In this document: in pieces, positions 15,347-15,429 of the stretch
Layout of the letters: the number at the start of each line of letters is the position of its first letter
How positions within the stretch are numbered: position 1 is the stretch's first letter
From: Deltaproteobacteria bacterium
Lineage (GTDB): Bacteria; JAMCPX01
NCBI GenBank assembly: GCA_023489065.1
Contig: JAMDCL010000010.1
Location: 1 to 15,429, forward strand
DNA length: 15,429 nt
Direction: 5' to 3'
Notes under the pieces: generated by a model
The model's input: only the letters and a program-made list of their open reading frames with translations
What the model was told of the DNA's origin: nothing
Databases searched by the model: none
Translations under genes and position numbers: made by a program

Positions 15347-15429
15347 ATGGAAAGAGTATTAAGCGGATTGAGACCTACCGGGAAACTTCACCTTGGACAT
15401 TACCATGGAGTGCTTACCAATTTTATAAA
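15347..15429 (+). CDS. trpS: Tryptophanyl-tRNA synthetase, 5' end only
   Basis: Charges tRNA-Trp with tryptophan using ATP. Only the first 27 codons are present before the window edge, but they carry the class I signature of TrpS: RVLSGLRPTGKLHLGHYHGV (3-22), in which the HLGHY segment is the HIGH-type ATP-binding motif. A Shine-Dalgarno stretch (GAGGGAG) stands just upstream of the ATG and overlaps the end of the M50 peptidase gene region, eight bases after its stop. The two genes are probably co-transcribed. Confidence 0.93.
   Translation, partial: MERVLSGLRPTGKLHLGHYHGVLTNFI

Overview
The window looks like an ordinary chromosomal segment of a Gram-negative, Deltaproteobacteria-like (Desulfobacterota-type) bacterium of intermediate GC. 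This placement is an inference. It rests on the M50 protease-trpS pair at the right end, the DivIC/FtsB-GGDEF-pdxJ cluster, the cytidylate-kinase-like protein with a BON domain, and the uppS-dxr pair. No phage, plasmid, CRISPR, rRNA, tRNA or transposase gene is visible.

Left block (1-2852, minus strand): a secreted alpha/beta hydrolase, then uppS (undecaprenyl diphosphate synthase), then dxr (DXP reductoisomerase, cut by the window edge). uppS and dxr overlap by 8 bases and together serve isoprenoid and lipid-carrier synthesis. cdsA, which usually lies between them, is absent.

Central plus-strand block (3090-8438): a tight five-gene run. It holds a C-terminal processing protease (S41), a DivIC/FtsB-type septum protein, a membrane-bound GAF-GAF-GGDEF diguanylate cyclase, pdxJ (vitamin B6 synthesis) and a divergent nucleotide-kinase-like protein with a BON domain. 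Genes overlap or are 6-34 bases apart, so they are probably co-transcribed. A 237-base divergent intergenic region separates this block from the hydrolase.

Right minus-strand block (8688-14518): nnr (NAD(P)H-hydrate repair) overlaps polA (DNA polymerase I with a degenerate proofreading domain) by ATGA. They are followed by an EmrB/QacA-type 14-TM drug exporter. The exporter has its own promoter, with a near-ideal 17-base spacer and a 21-base palindromic operator over the expected transcription start. A six-copy heptanucleotide repeat sits just after polA. The 249-base gap between the convergent kinase-like and exporter genes is mostly a ~200-base imperfect inverted repeat.

Far right (14649-15429, plus strand): a site-2-protease-like M50 metallopeptidase followed 8 bases later by the start of trpS, which is cut by the window edge.

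Most genes are conserved housekeeping functions, and I find no convincing undescribed multi-gene system. The items most worth a second look are the exporter operator, the foldback repeat at 8463-8664, the probable pseudokinase with BON domain, and the heptamer array.
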